NCBI GenBank assembly: GCA_963825075.1
Contig: CAWGRX010000036.1
Location: forward strand, 124,001 to 188,000
DNA length: 64,000 nucleotides
Source: CAWAVN01 sp963825075
GTDB lineage: Bacteria > Planctomycetota > Planctomycetia > Planctomycetales > Planctomycetaceae
Direction of reading: 5' to 3'
The notes under the pieces were generated by a model. That model saw only the letters and a list, made by a program, of their open reading frames with translations, did no database searches and was not told the origin of the DNA. Positions within the stretch are counted from its first letter, which is position 1, and every line of letters begins with the position of its first letter. Positions 8,152-16,929 of this stretch are shown in pieces. The translations under genes and the position numbers were made by a program.

Positions 8152-8517
8152 ATGGCGCAGTCTAGCGCGAATCTTCACGAACCAATCGAGATGTTGGCTC
8201 CCTCGACGTTGGAGCATCACCGCGCTCTGGTTTCGCTGATGGAGGAATTGGAAGCCATCGACTGGTATCAGCAGCGAATCGATGCCACCGGCGATGAGGA
8301 CCTGAGGGCGATTCTCGCCCACAACCGCGAAGAGGAAAAAGAGCACGCGGCGATGGCTTTGGAATGGCTCCGGCGGCGCGATCCCGGCCTGGATGCCCAA
8401 CTCCGGACGTACTTGTTCACGGAAGGTTCCATCGATGAGAAAGAAGCGGAAGACGGCGAGAACGCCGAAGGATCACCGGCCGGCGATGGTTCGCTGGGAA
8501 TCGGCAGCTTGCGTTGA
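8152..8517 (+). CDS. Encapsulated ferritin-like protein (EncFtn), encapsulin cargo
   Basis: This 121-residue protein closely matches the EncFtn family, in which decamers inside an encapsulin shell oxidise Fe2+. The ferroxidase residues fall at the expected positions: Glu31/Glu32/Glu34, Trp38, Tyr39 (EELEAIDWYQQR) and Glu61/Glu62/His65 (HNREEEKEHAAM). The C-terminus ends DGSLGIGSLR, the targeting peptide that docks cargo in the shell, after a flexible acidic linker. ATG 8152 is preferred over an upstream frame start at 8017 because homologues begin MAQSS. The shell gene starts 31 bases downstream. Confidence 0.95.
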   Translation: MAQSSANLHEPIEMLAPSTLEHHRALVSLMEELEAIDWYQQRIDATGDEDLRAILAHNREEEKEHAAMALEWLRRRDPGLDAQLRTYLFTEGSIDEKEAEDGENAEGSPAGDGSLGIGSLR

Positions 8518-8548
8518 TTGAACCAACCAACAAAATGGCAAATCCCTC

Positions 8549-9358
8549 ATGAATGACTTGAAGCGCGAACTGGCCCCCATCGAGGAACGGGGCTGGAAAG
8601 AGCTGGAACACGAAGCGACCCGCACGCTGAAATTGTTTTTGGCGGGGCGGAGGCTGGTCGATTTCGACGGGCCGCACGGTTGGCAGCATTCCAGCTTGAA
8701 TCTGGGCCGGGTCAAGGAATTGGACTCGCCGCCTTTGGACAAGACGGAAGCCCGGCTGCGGGAAGTCCAGCCGCTGGTCGAATTCCGCGTCCCCTTTGAA
8801 TTGTCCCGTTGCGAATTGGACGACATCAGCCGCGGGGCCGACAATGCGGATCTGAACCCGGCCATCGACGCCGCCAAACAATTGGCCCTGGCAGAAAACC
8901 GTTCGATTTTTCACGGGTACAAGTCGGCAGGCATCTGCGGCTTGACCGAGTGTTCGACTCACAAACCCATACCGGCCGATGCGAACGTTCGCCACTTCCC
9001 GCAGGCGGTTTCCCAGGGGATTGACGTGCTCCGCGAAGCCGGTATTCACGGCCCTTATGCCCTGGCCGTAGAACCCAAAACCTTCGCCGAGCTTTCCAAG
9101 ACCGAAGGGCCGGGCGGGTATCCACTCTTGCGGCATGTGGAGCGGCTTGTGGATCAGCCGGTCGTCTGGGCGCCGGGTCTGGAAGGGGCTGTCGTGCTCA
9201 GCCTTCGCGGCGGCGATTTCCGGTTGACCGTGGGCCGAGACATTTCGATCGGCTATCTCGATCACGATTCCAACACCGTGAGGCTTTATCTCGAAGAAAG
9301 CCTGACGTTTCGCGTCTTAACGCCTGAAGCCGTCGCAGCCATTCGACAAAATGCGTGA
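8549..9358 (+). CDS. Encapsulin shell protein, family 1
   Basis: This 269-residue HK97-fold shell protein begins MNDLKRELAPIEERGWKELE, the N-terminal helix that forms the cargo pocket in family 1 encapsulins. It continues with family segments RRLVDFDGPHGW, SRGADNADLNPAIDAAK, GGDFRLTVGRDISIGY and a final LTFRVLTPEAVA. Length is normal for a 60-subunit T=1 shell. Together with the EncFtn gene it predicts an iron-storing nanocompartment. The ribosome site is weak, so translation may be coupled to the cargo gene. No frameshift or truncation is seen. Confidence 0.95.
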   Translation: MNDLKRELAPIEERGWKELEHEATRTLKLFLAGRRLVDFDGPHGWQHSSLNLGRVKELDSPPLDKTEARLREVQPLVEFRVPFELSRCELDDISRGADNADLNPAIDAAKQLALAENRSIFHGYKSAGICGLTECSTHKPIPADANVRHFPQAVSQGIDVLREAGIHGPYALAVEPKTFAELSKTEGPGGYPLLRHVERLVDQPVVWAPGLEGAVVLSLRGGDFRLTVGRDISIGYLDHDSNTVRLYLEESLTFRVLTPEAVAAIRQNA

Positions 9359-9394
9359 TTCACCGGGCTTCGCGATTCATGCCGTCTGGCCGGA

Positions 9395-10386
9395 TTAAAT
9401 CGCGCCTTCGTTGAGTTCCACAATCGACCCGCCTTCGTGGATGCGGCGGATGGCCTCGGCAAAAAACGGCGCCACGTCGAGCACCGTGACTTTCTGCCCG
9501 ATGAGATCCTTCGGCAAGCGAAACGGCGGAATGGAATCGGTCACCACCAGCCCGTCCAAGGCGGGATCGGCGAGCACCCGGGCCGCCTTTCGGACGAAGA
9601 CGCCGTGCGTCGCCGCCGCGAAAACTTGCTCGGCCCCTTTCGCCCGGCAGGCCTCCGCCGCGCGGGACAGCGTGGTGCCGCTGCTGATGAGGTCATCGAT
9701 GAGAATTACCGTCCGGCTCCCGACATCTCCCACCAGAGCTTCCCCGCTGACCACGCCTTCGCTGCGATACTTTTCCATAAAGGCGCTGGGAATTGGCTTA
9801 TCTGCGGCCTTTGACAAGGCATCGCGAAACGCCCGCGCGCGTTTGATCCCGCCCTCGTCCGGCGAAACGACCACCACGTCCCGTTCCCGCGCCAGGGGTA
9901 GGAAATGCTCGACGAACAAAGGCCTCGCTTCCAGATGCTCGGTGTGCTGGTTGAAGGCGTTTTGAAACGCGGACAGGTTGTGCACGTCCATCGTCACCAC
10001 GCGGTCCACGCCGACGGCTTCCAATAGGCGGGCGACGTAGCGGGTGGTCACGGGGTCGCGGGATTTCGTCTTGCGGTCCTTGCGGGCGTAGCATAAGTAA
10101 GGCAGCACCGCCGTCACCCGCCCCGCCGCCGCATCCCGCACCGCCCCCAGGAAAAACAACACCCGGCAAAGTTTGTCGTTGATGGTTTGCCGATCGTCCC
10201 CGTACAGCAACTGGATCACGAACACATCCCGCTCGCGGACATTGACCAGCGGGCGAGTTTTGTGTTCGCCATCTTCAAACTCCCGCTCCTCATGCTCGGC
10301 GAGCGGAAGATCCAGAGACCGGGCGACCCGGCGCCGAACTCCCGGCAGGACTCAAGGGCAAACACCATCAATTCGCGATGGTCCAT
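9395..10386 (-). CDS. prs: Ribose-phosphate pyrophosphokinase Prs (one frameshift near 10330)
   Basis: Prs makes PRPP from ribose 5-phosphate and ATP. The intact frame (9395-10225) carries YLCYARKDRK, the metal-binding DVHN, the flexible loop, and the PRPP loop VILIDDLISSGTTL. The N-terminal part lies upstream in two frames: MDHRELMVFALESCREFGA from ATG 10384-10386, then LAEHEEREFEDGEHKTRPLV in the frame that joins the main ORF. Adding one base near 10330 (a C/G run) gives one continuous protein of about 330 residues. PRPP synthase is essential, so an assembly error is likelier than a pseudogene. The acetyltransferase gene lies 40 bases upstream. Confidence 0.88.
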
Positions 10387-10426
10387 GAGTTGGCTTTCTT
10401 CTCGTTAAAATGATGAGGTCGATCCG

Positions 10427-10903
10427 TCACGCCGGGGGCGTGTACTCCATGATGTAGCGGTCTTCGTGCGGCCGGTAGTATCCGGGGACCAGTTCGCGGA
10501 TTTCGAATCCGAAGTTCTGATACAGCTTCACCGCAGCGTGGTTTTGCGGATTCACCGTCAGCAGGGTTTTGGCGGTCGCCCGGGAAAGCCCGGCCCGCAT
10601 TAGAGCCGAGCCGATGCCCAGACCCCGGCAATCGGGATGCACCATGATTTTGTGCAGAAACGTTTCTTCCTGCTTCGTAGGGAACATCAACAGCGCCCCG
10701 GCCACGTTTCCGGATTCGGGAACCTCCCGATCGGAAAGCTTGGCAACAAGCACCGTCGCATGCTCGCACCATAACCGCCAGGCGTGTTCGCCGTCGGGAA
10801 TGAACACATCGGGTTCCACCGGCCAGGCAATCCGATCCAACGCGGCTACCCAAAGAAAATCCCGCGGCTCCGCCAGGACGATTTCGTAATCCAATTCGTT
10901 CAT
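10427..10903 (-). CDS. GNAT family N-acetyltransferase
   Basis: This 158-residue GNAT protein has the acetyl-CoA motif at residues 91-99 (HPDCRGLGIGSALM, Q/RxxGxG/A type). It is preceded by strand LHKIMV and followed by the typical C-terminal LTVNPQNHAAVKLYQNFGFE. Substrate cannot be told. It precedes prs by 40 bases on the same strand, so the two may be co-transcribed. Confidence 0.88.
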   Translation of the reverse strand: MNELDYEIVLAEPRDFLWVAALDRIAWPVEPDVFIPDGEHAWRLWCEHATVLVAKLSDREVPESGNVAGALLMFPTKQEETFLHKIMVHPDCRGLGIGSALMRAGLSRATAKTLLTVNPQNHAAVKLYQNFGFEIRELVPGYYRPHEDRYIMEYTPPA

Positions 10904-11181
10904 TATTCAGGATGGAAATAGAGGGCAGCCTGCAGAAAGCAGCGATTCGGGTTGGAACGCGGTATTTTGAACTTCGCGAAAAACTCAACGCGACGGAAAG
11001 ATCGTTGAAGCCCTGGTTTGGATTCGAATAAAACGGTGAACGAAATGCCGGCTCGGCCTAGCCGCTTCGTGGCTAAGACAGACCCAAATATCCACCGATC
11101 GAACGATTCGAAACGAAACGAAGGCAATCATTTCTCGCCGGGTCCAAAGCAATTCTCCCCGCAAAAAAGCAAGGCTTAGTT
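10904..11181. other. Intergenic, no feature recognised
   Basis: This is 278 bases between the acetyltransferase start and the sulfatase stop, both on the minus strand. A 74-codon minus frame crosses it without homology-like composition. It should contain the acetyltransferase promoter. Confidence 0.4.
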
Positions 11182-12669
11182 TTAACGATTTGCCCTGGCT
11201 TTGCCGCGGTTTTTCTTTTTTAGCTTCTTGCCGCTGAGCATGTCTGCGATGGCTTGGGCCTCCGCCTGGGCATCATAGGCTGGGTTCGGTTTATTCGGAA
11301 TCGGAGCGTGGATTTCTTGTTGCCAGGTCTTGAGCCGCCTCAATAACTCTTGCGTCTTTTCGGGATGAACGTTCGCAAGGTTTTTTGTTTCGCCGATGTC
11401 GTCCCGCAGGTTATAGAGCTCGAGACCTCCATCCTCGAAGTATTCATGCAGCTTCCAATCGCCGAGTCGGATGACACTGCACGGCCGGGAGCGAAACAGC
11501 GGATCCCGCTGCTCGTCCCAGACTTGATAGGATTGCAGGTAAGCCGGGAAATGCCAGTATAATGCCCTTTCGGGCCATTTCTTCTCACCCTTAAACAGCG
11601 GCACCAGACTCACGCCATCCAGTGGTTGATCCGGCCGAAGTTTTGCGCCGGCGATTTCGCAGATGGTCGGGTAGAGATCAACGCCGATGATCGGCTCTTC
11701 GCATTGGGTCCCCGGCTTAACGACGCCGGGCCATTTCACGAAAAATGGCTCGCGGATGCCGCCTTCATAGTAGGTCCCTTTATAACCTTTGAGCGGGTCC
11801 ATATCGGTCGCCGGGCCATAGCCGCCGTTATCGGAAAAGAACAGGACGACCGTCTTATCGGCGAGTTTTAGCTCATCCAGCGCAGCTTGTATGCGGCCCA
11901 CGCCGTCATCGACGGCTTGAATCATCGTCGCCATCGCCACATGATGATGCAGCTTGCCCTTGGGCTTCTTTTCGTACTTAGGAAGCAGTTCCTTCTTGGC
12001 ATCGAGGGGCGTATGGACGGCGAAATGCGTTAAATAGAGCGCCCACGGTTTGTTCTGGTTTTGGCGGATGAACTTGACGGCTTCATCGCTCAAACGGTCG
12101 GTGACATATTCGCCTTGGGGGGCATCTTTCAAGCCGGGCACGTTGCCGTGCGGCGGGTAGTAGCCCCTGGGCGGTCCGCCGGAATGCGTGCCGCCGATGT
12201 TGACGTCAAACCCGTAAGGAATCGGATCGTTGCTCAGATGCCATTTGCCCATCGTCGCCGTCACATAGCCGGCGTTTTGCAGTTGAGCCGCCCAGGTTTT
12301 GATGTTGGGATCAAGCGTGTTCGTTCCCGGAATATGCAATAGCTTGCGATGCTTGGCGTTCCCGCGCGGCCCGGTGCCGACGTTATAGATCTCGTGACGA
12401 GGGGTATATTGTCCCGACAACAAACACGCCCGAGCCGGCGCACAGTTGGCGGCACAAGAATAGGCATTCGTAAAGATCATCCCTTCCGAGGCGAGCTTGT
12501 CCAAGTTCGGGGTCTCATAAAAATCCGACCCCATATAAGTCGTATCCTTCCAGCCGAAGTCGTCAAGAAAGACAAACAAGATATTCGGCGGCTCGGCCCC
12601 GCTCGCTTGCTGTGGAACACATACTAGACCTAGTAGGGCTGCGAAGAATATAGACGATAGGCGTTGCAT
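11182..12669 (-). CDS. Secreted type I sulfatase (arylsulfatase-like)
   Basis: This 495-residue alkaline-phosphatase-superfamily enzyme has an N-terminal signal peptide (cleavage near QQASGAEPP). Metal ligands DD lie at about 36-37 (FVFLDDFGW). The sulfatase motif C-x-P-x-R is at Cys76-Arg80, where Cys is converted to formylglycine. Further family blocks are GKWHLS, FFSDNGGYG and a C-terminal YNLRDDIGE. The Lys/Arg-rich tail is unusual. No anaerobic or FGE maturase gene is nearby. The EboE-like gene ends 22 bases upstream, suggesting an operon. The substrate is unknown; planctomycetes commonly use such enzymes on sulfated polysaccharides. Confidence 0.93.
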   Translation of the reverse strand: MQRLSSIFFAALLGLVCVPQQASGAEPPNILFVFLDDFGWKDTTYMGSDFYETPNLDKLASEGMIFTNAYSCAANCAPARACLLSGQYTPRHEIYNVGTGPRGNAKHRKLLHIPGTNTLDPNIKTWAAQLQNAGYVTATMGKWHLSNDPIPYGFDVNIGGTHSGGPPRGYYPPHGNVPGLKDAPQGEYVTDRLSDEAVKFIRQNQNKPWALYLTHFAVHTPLDAKKELLPKYEKKPKGKLHHHVAMATMIQAVDDGVGRIQAALDELKLADKTVVLFFSDNGGYGPATDMDPLKGYKGTYYEGGIREPFFVKWPGVVKPGTQCEEPIIGVDLYPTICEIAGAKLRPDQPLDGVSLVPLFKGEKKWPERALYWHFPAYLQSYQVWDEQRDPLFRSRPCSVIRLGDWKLHEYFEDGGLELYNLRDDIGETKNLANVHPEKTQELLRRLKTWQQEIHAPIPNKPNPAYDAQAEAQAIADMLSGKKLKKKNRGKARANR

Positions 12670-12691
12670 GGAATGGCTCCGAACAAGAGAT

Positions 12692-13858
12692 CTAGAGCGA
12701 GTTTAATAGGGCACGCGTGGCAGTCAGCTCGCGGGTTAAGCCATCGACGAGTTCCACCGCATCGCCGCCGGGCAGGACTTCCCAGGTATAGGTTTCCACT
12801 TCCAGATGCGGGGTGGAATCCAATTTTGCGACGGCTTGGAGGGCTTGTTTGAGTTCCCGCCGCGTGGTTTCCAGTGGACCAAGATGCTCCGCATCGACGG
12901 GGACGTGAAAATGAATCCGCCAGGCGTCGGCATCTTCAAACCTTGAAGGCGGTTCCAAAGCCAACGACTCGCTCAAATCGACATGCTTTAAGATGTCGCC
13001 CGTGGAAGTCCGCGCCAGCGTTTGATGCAAGTAGCGGGGTTCGACGTAGCGGGCCAATGCTTTCCGGCCTTCGGAGTTCTGGGCGGGATCCTCTAGGTGG
13101 ATCGCACAGGTGATGTGAATTTTGTTGAGCATGATTCCCGCGGCATCGATTCTCCGAATCGAGTCCGCCACATCTTCAAACTCCACCGCTTGATGACAGA
13201 CATCATAACACAGGCCGAGATACTCTTGCGCGATGATGGGATTGACTCTCTCGGAAGCGGTTTCAAATAGCTTGGAGAAAAACGCAATCGCTTCGTCCGT
13301 TGTTTCCAAAACGCAAAACGGCTCCGGCTCGATGGCCAGGCGGACTTTGCGGCCGGTTTCTTGATAGAGACGATCCAGGTGACTTGCGAGATCCAAGAGT
13401 TGCGCGATGGCGCGGGCTTCAAAGTCCGGCGGGTGGTCGAACATCTTAAATCCTAGAGGCACCGTCGAAATGCTGCCTTCCACACCGGGGGACAGTAGCG
13501 CCGCGAGGATGCGGGAGCAATCTTTGGTGTATTCGAGCCGGGCGGGATCGGTCCAATCGGGGAGATAGACGTTTTCCTTCACCCGCGGGCTGTGAAAGTC
13601 GCCGAACGGAAAGGCGTTCAAGGTGTGGCAACTTAAACCCTGGCGATTTAAGTTTTCCGAAAACCTTTTGACGCCGGCGGGCGTGTCGAGCAATTCGCGG
13701 ACGACCGGTTGCGCGAGCCATAAACCGGCCGCCAAGGGTTCGCCGAAGTTGGAGCGGAGAGGAACAGTGTATTCAGAGAGGCCATGCTCGACCTCGGCCA
13801 CGGTCCGGCCCGGATGGACGTTGGTGCAATAGCTTAACGGTAACGGGTTGAATGCCAT
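12692..13858 (-). CDS. EboE-like TIM-barrel protein
   Basis: This 388-residue protein opens PLPLSYCTNVHPGRTVAEVE, the recognisable start of the EboE family ('metabolite traffic protein EboE', xylose-isomerase-like TIM barrel). Conserved-looking acidic and His residues occur in RLAIEPEPFCVLETTDE, YDVCHQAVEFED and NKIHITCAIH, as expected for a metal-dependent barrel. None of the other ebo genes is present, so a role in prenylated-metabolite export cannot be assumed. A sugar isomerase/epimerase-type activity is equally possible. It leads a two-gene unit with the sulfatase. Confidence 0.8.
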   Translation of the reverse strand: MAFNPLPLSYCTNVHPGRTVAEVEHGLSEYTVPLRSNFGEPLAAGLWLAQPVVRELLDTPAGVKRFSENLNRQGLSCHTLNAFPFGDFHSPRVKENVYLPDWTDPARLEYTKDCSRILAALLSPGVEGSISTVPLGFKMFDHPPDFEARAIAQLLDLASHLDRLYQETGRKVRLAIEPEPFCVLETTDEAIAFFSKLFETASERVNPIIAQEYLGLCYDVCHQAVEFEDVADSIRRIDAAGIMLNKIHITCAIHLEDPAQNSEGRKALARYVEPRYLHQTLARTSTGDILKHVDLSESLALEPPSRFEDADAWRIHFHVPVDAEHLGPLETTRRELKQALQAVAKLDSTPHLEVETYTWEVLPGGDAVELVDGLTRELTATRALLNSL

Positions 13859-13936
13859 CGGTTCATCGAAATCAAAGAGGTTCGGCAGAGAAAACGTAAG
13901 GGCATTTTATCGCGCCCCAATCCGTCACACCACCGT

Positions 13937-15983
13937 TTAGAGCGGCGGACTGGGAGAGTCGCTCGTGATGGTGCAATCGGGCAGGCTGTCCAAGAACAAT
14001 TGGCCGTAGCGTTTGGTCCGCACGCGGGGATCGAGGAGCACGACTTGCCCGCGGTCCCGGCGACTCCGGATCAATCGGCCGAAGCCCTGCTTGAATTTAA
14101 TGATCGCTTCGGGCACCTGGTATTCAAAAAATGGATTGCCGCCCCGCGATCGAATGGCTTCCAATCGGGCTTCCAACAGCGGCTGGTCGGGCACGCTGAA
14201 AGGCAGTTTGGTGATGATCACGTTTTGCAGCGCCTCGCCGGGCACGTCGACGCCTTGCCAAAAGCTGTCGGCCCCAAACAGGACGCCCCGCGGATCCTTG
14301 CGGAAGCGTTCGAGCATCAGCGACCGCGATAAACCTTCGCCTTGCGCATACAGCGTGAACTTGTTTTGATGGAACCAGGGCGACAATCGCATGGCGCAGC
14401 TTTTCAGCATGCGGTAACTGGTAAATAGGACGAAGGCCCGGCCGTTCGTTTGGGCGATGTAGCGCTTCAGACGTTCCACGACTTCGGTTTCAAACGCGGC
14501 AGGGTTCGCGGAGGGATCGGGCATGCCTTCGGGCAGGATCAGCCGCATTTGGGTCTTGTAGTCGAAGGGGCTGCCGAGCTTCATCGCCTCGGCCGACGTC
14601 AGGCCCAATCGGTTCTGGATGAAGTGAAAATCCTGGCGGCCGACGGCGAGGGTGGCGCTCGTCAAAATCGCCGTGGGAACCTGGTTGAACAACTCGTCCC
14701 GCAGAATCGGTCCCAGGTCGATCGGAGCACAGACCAATTTGATGTTTTGGCGGGCGCGGTCCGTCGTTTCCACCCAATACACCGATTGTTTTTCGCTCTG
14801 CGTCAGCCAGCTTTCCAGTGCGATGGCCAAAGCCAGGCAGCGGTCGGCTTGGGCCGTCAGTTCGATCGCCTCCTCTTCGCGCTTTAATTTCTTGGCATAT
14901 TTTCGGATGGCATCGCCCAACTCACGGAGCGAGGGACTGACGGGATTCTGCAAGTCCGGAGGTTCCCGCAAGCGGCCGTTGGAGGCTCCGAACCGGGCTT
15001 GCCATTCACGGATGTCATCGAACAAATCCCGCTGCTGAAACCGCAGTTCCTGGACCAATTGCTGAGCGTGACCCAGTTCGTGATGCAGCAACAAACCCCG
15101 GCGAGTGCGGTCGTTGTAGAGCTTGTTGAACAAAAACTCCAACTGCCCGCTGGAAACGGCCAGGCCCAAGTGGTCGCCCGCGACGGCTTCAAGCGTGTGG
15201 GCCTCGTCCAGGACGACCACGTCGTAATTGGGGAGCAAACTTGCCCCCTCGCGGCGGAGGGCCAGATCGGAAAAGAACAGCGGCATGATTCACCACCAGC
15301 AAATCCGCGTTCCACACCCGCCGGCGGGCCTGGTAGTAGAAGCACTTTTGATAAGTCGGGCAGCGCCGGCCCAGGCAATTGCCATGCTCGCTTTGGACTT
15401 CGTTCCACACCGCGGGCAGCGGGCGGAACTGGAGATCGGATCGGCTGCCGTCGGTGGTTTGGCTTGCCCATTTCGCAATGTCGTCCACCTGGCGGATTTC
15501 CTGCGGCTCCGCGAACAAGGCATTCGCCCGTTCCTGGGCCCCTTGGAGTCGCCGGAGGCTGATGTAATTCGACCGCCCTTTGACGAGCACGGCCGAGAAC
15601 TCCACCGGCAGCACGGCGTTCAAAAAGGGAATGTCGCGGTGGACGAGCTGCTCTTGCAGGCTGATGGTGTGCGTAGAAATCACCAGCCGCTTGCGGTCTT
15701 CTTTTTTCGCGTTGGGCTGGTTGTCCAAGGTGGCGAGAATCGCCGGGATCAGATAGGCGAAGCTCTTGCCCACGCCGGTGCCGGCTTCGACGAGCAGATG
15801 CGATCGATTAAGAATCGCCCGCTCGACGGCTTGGGCCATCTGGAGTTGCTGGGGGCGATGTTCGTAGTGCTCAAGCCGGCGGGCAATCCGCCCCTCCAAA
15901 CCCAGCACCGAGCCGACATTCAAATTCCCCACGCGCGTTTTCCTTGCTGCCCACACTCTGATGCGTTCTGACCAGCGACTCAA
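13937..15983 (-). CDS. dinG: DinG/XPD-family ATP-dependent helicase (one frameshift near 15283)
   Basis: The N-terminal part (15983 to about 15284) has Walker A EAGTGVGKSFAYL, motif TISLQEQL, and an Fe-S cluster cysteine set (CLGRRCPTYQKC). The C-terminal part has the DEAH box VVVLDEAHTLE and helicase motifs through GFGRLIRSRRDRG. The join NADLLVVNHA to LFFSDLALRREG needs one extra base near 15283. The restored length is about 682 residues. A TTG at 15981-15983 is the only plausible start I see. The product is a 5'-3' superfamily 2 Fe-S helicase, likely for R-loops, G-quadruplexes or stalled forks. Confidence 0.88.
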
Positions 15984-16092
15984 CTGATGGTGCCGCCCGG
16001 CCCAAGCCGATCTAAAATGACTATCGCTTCATCATAGTGAATTGGACCGCGGAATGGGCAGGCAAACCGCCGGCTCAGTTTGGGAGGGAGGT

Positions 16093-16911
16093 TTAAGTCA
16101 GCGGGAATCGGCAGAGGCGCGACAGCGGGCAGGTGGTGCAGAGTTCGGCGAGGCAATGGTCAAGACAATAGGCGTAATTCTGCCAGCCGGGTTTGCCGGT
16201 CTGGTAGCAGTGGGGGCCCGTTTTCAGGCAGTGATGTTTTCCGAGTTCGACGAGCAGGGCGTGATAGTCCCGCAGGATCGCCACGCCGCGGGGCAACTCC
16301 GGCGGGAAATCGAACTCATCATATAAAGTGAGGTCGCCGAGGATGTGCGTCTCAAAAAACTCTTGAATGTCGGCGTAGCGGCCTTTTTGCCAGAAGTCCG
16401 ATGAGACGTTCGGCACGATGTTGAGCCGCTCGAAAATCCGTCGCGTGTAGGCGTCCACGACGAACACTGGATGCTCGGACGCAAACCCCAACAGGCAGTC
16501 GGCGGTTTCGGGGCCGATGCCCCGCCGGGCCAAAACTTGGCCGCGCACGGTGAAGGTGTCGCGGTCGGTGGACAGAAACGCCTCGAAGGTTTCAAACCCC
16601 GCCCCGCGGACCCAATCGGCGATCCCCACCAGCCGCTTTGACTTGGTGGGAGCGAACGTCACGCTGCGAATGGCTTCGTGAATCTGTTCCGGCCGCCGGT
16701 CCGCCAGGTCGATCACCGTCTTCACGCCGGCCGTTTCCAGCCTGAGCACGGCCTCCCAGGCGACGCCCCAATCGCACTGCTGCACCAAGACGGCTGTGAG
16801 CGTGATCTGGAACGGCGACCCCGGCCACCAGGGATGCGTATAACCGAAATGGCTCCGCAGCCGGCGATAAATCTCCGCCAACCGAATCGCCGTCTCGCGA
16901 TGAAACTGCAT
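16093..16911 (-). CDS. Endonuclease III-like base-excision repair glycosylase
   Basis: This 272-residue HhH-GPD protein has a helix-hairpin-helix/GPD region GIGPETADCLLGFASEHPVFVVDAYTRRIF (cited in part) with the catalytic-type Asp in VVDAYTRR. The C-terminal cysteines CLDHCLAELCTTCPLSRLC suit a 4Fe-4S cluster. Sequence features are closer to the MjaIII/archaeal-type endonuclease III than to E. coli Nth. It follows the regulator gene by 18 bases and precedes dinG by 109, so a repair-related operon is possible. Confidence 0.87.
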   Translation of the reverse strand: MQFHRETAIRLAEIYRRLRSHFGYTHPWWPGSPFQITLTAVLVQQCDWGVAWEAVLRLETAGVKTVIDLADRRPEQIHEAIRSVTFAPTKSKRLVGIADWVRGAGFETFEAFLSTDRDTFTVRGQVLARRGIGPETADCLLGFASEHPVFVVDAYTRRIFERLNIVPNVSSDFWQKGRYADIQEFFETHILGDLTLYDEFDFPPELPRGVAILRDYHALLVELGKHHCLKTGPHCYQTGKPGWQNYAYCLDHCLAELCTTCPLSRLCRFPLT

Positions 16912-16929
16912 GTTGTGCCCCCGCCTTCT

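Noticed and set aside
10903..11127. 74-codon minus frame before the sulfatase
   Set aside because: No ribosome site, no family pattern, Arg/Phe/Ser-rich as in random sequence.
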